NCBI GenBank assembly: GCA_018065295.1
Contig: JAGHTQ010000102.1
Span: 1 to 8,925, forward strand
DNA length: 8,925 nucleotides
Source of the DNA: Candidatus Colimonas fimequi
GTDB lineage: Bacteria; Bacillota; Clostridia; Peptostreptococcales; Anaerovoracaceae
Direction of reading: 5' to 3'
The stretch's first letter is position 1. Each line of letters begins with the position of its first letter. This document shows, piece after piece, positions 6,615 through 8,925 of the stretch. A program made the translations under genes and the position numbers. The notes beneath the pieces are model-generated. The model was given only the letters and a program-made list of their open reading frames with translations, had not been told where the DNA came from and searched no databases.

Positions 6615-7625
6615 TTATACTTCAACTACTTCGTTTGCCATTGTAGCAACTACGATAGCCTTAATTGAATGCATTCTGTTCTCAGCTTCATCAAATACTA
6701 CTGAGTGCTCGCTTCTGAATACCTCATCAGTAACTTCACGGATGTCATATCCAAGTTCCATCTGAGTCTTAGCAAGAACTGTATTAAAGTCGTGGAATGC
6801 AGGCAGGCAGTGGAGGAACTTAACGTCCGGATTACCTGTAGCTTCCAGCATCTCCATAGTGATCTTATATGGGCTAAGCATTGCAACTCTCTCGGGAATC
6901 TGGTCTTCTTCACCCATTGATGCCCATACGTCAGTGTAGATAACGTCTGCCCCCTTAATAGCAGCGATGTCTGATGAGATAGTGCATGTACCACCAGTTG
7001 CTTCGTTAACAGCAGCAACCTTCTCGATAACTTCCTTATCCATCTGTTCAGCCAGAACGTCAGGACCATAAGCTACGAAATCCATGCCCATCTTAGCGCA
7101 GCCATACATCCATGCATAACACATGTTATTTCTGATATCGCCAACGAATACAACCTTAACGTCCTTCAGTGGTTTATCGATATGTTCTTCGATTGTCATC
7201 ATGTCTGCCAGAATCTGAGTTGGGTGGTCAACGTCAGTAAGACCATTCCATACAGGGATTCCTGAATACTTAGCCAGATCTTCAACCAGTTCCTGGCTAT
7301 ATCCTCTATATTCAATACCATCGAAGAAACCGCCCAGAATTCTAGCTGAGTCTTCAATGCTCTCCTTCTTGCCAACCTGTGAGCTCTTAGAATCAAGGTA
7401 TGTTACGTGAGCGCCCTCGTCGTGACATGCAACTTCAAATGAACATCTAGTTCTTGTTGAAGTCTTATCGAACATGAGAACAACGTTCTTGCCTCTCAGC
7501 AGTTCGCCAACGATACCAGCCTTCTTCTTAGCCTTAAGCTTGTGGCCCAGGTCCAGCATGTATCTGATTTCTTCTGTTGTGAAATCCATTAATGTAAGAA
7601 AACTTCTTCCTCTTAAATCTACCAT
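6615..7625 (-). CDS. argF: Ornithine carbamoyltransferase (ArgF/ArcB type)
   Basis: Cytosolic enzyme that transfers a carbamoyl group between carbamoyl phosphate and ornithine to give citrulline and phosphate, in arginine synthesis (ArgF) or, run backwards, in the arginine deiminase pathway (ArcB). Visible in the 336-residue protein: the carbamoyl-phosphate loop STRTR (56-60), HPTQ (134-137), the ornithine-binding SMG loop in DVWASMG (232-238) and HCLP (272-275). The length and the HCLPAFHD continuation match E. coli ArgI and the catabolic ArcB group. The Bacillus-type anabolic ArgF is shorter and reads HCLPAHRG. The symbol is therefore provisional and arcB is possible. The ATG at 7625 has GGAGG at 7635-7639, 9 nt upstream. 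It follows the methyltransferase gene by 16 nt, and no other arginine gene is in view, so context does not settle the direction in which it works. Confidence 0.93.
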   Translation of the reverse strand: MVDLRGRSFLTLMDFTTEEIRYMLDLGHKLKAKKKAGIVGELLRGKNVVLMFDKTSTRTRCSFEVACHDEGAHVTYLDSKSSQVGKKESIEDSARILGGFFDGIEYRGYSQELVEDLAKYSGIPVWNGLTDVDHPTQILADMMTIEEHIDKPLKDVKVVFVGDIRNNMCYAWMYGCAKMGMDFVAYGPDVLAEQMDKEVIEKVAAVNEATGGTCTISSDIAAIKGADVIYTDVWASMGEEDQIPERVAMLSPYKITMEMLEATGNPDVKFLHCLPAFHDFNTVLAKTQMELGYDIREVTDEVFRSEHSVVFDEAENRMHSIKAIVVATMANEVVEV

Positions 7626-7641
7626 GTCCTAAATCCTCCAT

Positions 7642-8784
7642 TTATTCTACGACCTTAGGTCGTTTCTCACCATGAAACTGATAATAGCAAACCTCAAGTC
7701 TGCCGTTATATAACTTACGACGTCTATTGGCTGGTCTACCCATAACAGGCTGCTCAGCCTCTTTATCAGTCGTAATCATGAACAGAGACCAGTCAGGGTT
7801 CTCTGCGAAAAATCTATTGTATGCAGCGTATATTTTCTCGATATCTTCCTTCTCACCGATACGCTCGCCGTATGGTGGATTGGTAACGATTATACCATTT
7901 TCGCCAACTGGCTTCAATTTGGCCACATCAAATTTCGCAAAAGTGATGCAGTCATCAACTCCCGCCTCCTCGGCATTAGCCTTGGCCGCATTAACGGCAC
8001 GTTTGTTGATATCGGAGCCATAAATCTGCAGGTCGCAGTCGTAGTCGATGGCATCGTATGCCGCCTTCTTCTCTTCCTTCCAAAGGTTCTCGTCGATGAA
8101 CTCCCACTCCTGAGAAGCGAAGGTTCTGTTGAGACCTGGCGCGATGTTTCTGCCGATAAGTGCCGCCTCGATTGGAATTGTACCCGAGCCGCAGCAAGGG
8201 TCAACAAGGATGCGGTCCTTGTTCCAGAAACTAAGCTGAACCATGGCAGCCGCCAGGGTTTCTTTGATCGGTGCTGCAACGTCTTCGACGCGGTAACCTC
8301 TCTTATGAAGGCCCGCCCCGCTGGTATCAACAGTCAGGGTTACTCTATCCTTAAGAAGCGTCGCCTTGACAGTGTAGAGTGCGCCTGTTTCTTCGAACTG
8401 GTCAACTGCGTAGAACTCGCGAAGTTTCTCAACAATCGCCTTCTTGACTATCTTCTGAATAGCCGGCTCGCTGTGAAGCTTAGACTTAACAGTAGTGCAT
8501 GTAACTGTGAACTTGCCATCAATTGGAATCAGCTGTTCCCAAGGCACTGCGCGTGTCTGCTGGAAGAGTTCTTCAAACTCCAGAGCATTAAATTCAGCCA
8601 TCTTAAGTAGCACTCTGTCAGCGCTTCTAAGCCAGAGATTTGACCTTACGATAGCACGCTCATCACCCATGTATGTGACCTTGCCGTCTTCAGTCTTGAT
8701 AATTTTGTATCCGAGATTTTGAATCTCTCTCTTAACTACGGCTTCAAGCCCGAAGGTAGCCGTAGCTATTAATTCTAATTTCAT
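7642..8784 (-). CDS. THUMP-domain class I RNA methyltransferase, RlmL/YpsC type
   Basis: Predicted SAM-dependent N2-guanine methyltransferase of 23S rRNA, related to the N-terminal half of E. coli RlmL, which makes m2G2445, and to Bacillus YpsC. The 380-residue protein begins with a ferredoxin-like and THUMP RNA-binding region (about 1-155, starting LELIATATFGLEAVVKREI) and the family signature GLHKRGYR (158-165). The Rossmann methyltransferase domain follows, with SAM-binding DPCCGSGT (195-202), the acidic SDIN motif (257-260) and catalytic NPPYGER (302-308). It lacks the second, RlmK-like methyltransferase domain of the E. coli protein, as is usual in Firmicutes. The ATG at 8784 has GAGAGG (8797-8802) at a rather long 12-nt spacing. 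It begins 19 nt after the preceding gene and ends 16 nt before the carbamoyltransferase. The class is certain; the exact target base is inferred from the family. Confidence 0.92.
   Translation of the reverse strand: MKLELIATATFGLEAVVKREIQNLGYKIIKTEDGKVTYMGDERAIVRSNLWLRSADRVLLKMAEFNALEFEELFQQTRAVPWEQLIPIDGKFTVTCTTVKSKLHSEPAIQKIVKKAIVEKLREFYAVDQFEETGALYTVKATLLKDRVTLTVDTSGAGLHKRGYRVEDVAAPIKETLAAAMVQLSFWNKDRILVDPCCGSGTIPIEAALIGRNIAPGLNRTFASQEWEFIDENLWKEEKKAAYDAIDYDCDLQIYGSDINKRAVNAAKANAEEAGVDDCITFAKFDVAKLKPVGENGIIVTNPPYGERIGEKEDIEKIYAAYNRFFAENPDWSLFMITTDKEAEQPVMGRPANRRRKLYNGRLEVCYYQFHGEKRPKVVE
7649..7663. repeat. Inverted repeat at the end of the methyltransferase gene
   Basis: ACGACC and GGTCGT form a perfect 6-bp inverted repeat with a TTA centre. 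It covers the codons for the last residues of the methyltransferase and ends 9 nt before the carbamoyltransferase Shine-Dalgarno. In mRNA it would be a small hairpin with a 3-nt loop. There is no T-run, so it is not a terminator. Its significance is uncertain because the bases are also coding. Confidence 0.4.
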
Positions 8785-8803
8785 TAAAAGTAATTTCCTC
8801 TCA

Positions 8804-8925
8804 TTAATCGTTCAGGTATTCGCGGAACTTATTGCCCAGAACGTCGAAACCGTAGATGTAAGTTCCCTCCTGGTCCTCAGCGTACTGCCAGTACTTGATG
8901 AATGACTTGCCGTCCTCCTCCATAT
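8804..8925 (-). CDS. C-terminal fragment of an unrecognised protein (partial)
   Basis: An open frame enters from the window edge and ends at TAA (8804-8806), with a second in-frame TGA directly after it. The last 39 residues are visible and end FDVLGNKFREYLND. The segment is rich in aromatic and charged residues (for example FIKYWQYAEDQEGTYIYGFD) and reads like the compact end of a folded soluble protein, with no membrane segment. An ATG is present at its very start (8921-8923) but has no visible ribosome binding site, so the gene most likely continues upstream. It ends 19 nt before the methyltransferase start, so it is probably in the same transcript. I do not recognise the family. Confidence 0.65.
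   Translation of the reverse strand, partial: MEEDGKSFIKYWQYAEDQEGTYIYGFDVLGNKFREYLND

Overview
The window looks like a stretch of core chromosome from an anaerobic, low-to-moderate-GC Firmicute, most likely a member of Clostridia. The basis is the gene order tig-clpP-clpX-lon-(engB), strong AGGAGG-type ribosome binding sites before most genes, a sigma-A-type promoter, and ClpP/ClpX/Lon sequences close to Bacillus/Clostridium proteins. I cannot name a genus. Every supported gene lies on the minus strand, so the biological reading direction runs from high to low coordinates. There is no mobile element, tRNA, rRNA or CRISPR array, and no gene-free stretch over 300 bases.

Layout in the direction of transcription. 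(1) 8925-6615: the C-terminal end of an unrecognised gene, a THUMP-domain RNA guanine methyltransferase of the RlmL/YpsC type, and an ornithine carbamoyltransferase. They are separated by 19 and 16 nt and are probably co-transcribed from a promoter outside the window. (2) 6600-5855: a stand-alone CYTH/triphosphate tunnel protein resembling the catalytic half of YgiF, with a plausible promoter of its own and a clear intrinsic terminator behind it. (3) 5845-1: a proteostasis operon of trigger factor, ClpP, ClpX, Lon and the first 12 codons of a gene that is probably the ribosome-assembly GTPase EngB/YsxC. It starts at a good sigma-A promoter (5817-5845) with no promoter or convincing terminator visible inside it.

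How the genes work together: trigger factor meets nascent chains at the ribosome exit. ClpX unfolds substrates and feeds them into the ClpP chamber. Lon is a second, self-contained AAA+ protease. One transcript therefore couples folding of new proteins to two degradation routes, and probably to large-subunit assembly through EngB. All catalytic residues I checked in ClpP, ClpX and Lon are present.

I see no previously undescribed system. The points most worth a second look are a roughly 58-residue very acidic N-terminal extension on Lon, an inverted repeat inside the tig promoter spacer, a stem-loop between clpX and lon, the ArcB/ArgI-like signature of the carbamoyltransferase in an unusual neighbourhood, and the CHAD-less YgiF-like enzyme with a palindrome in its promoter.
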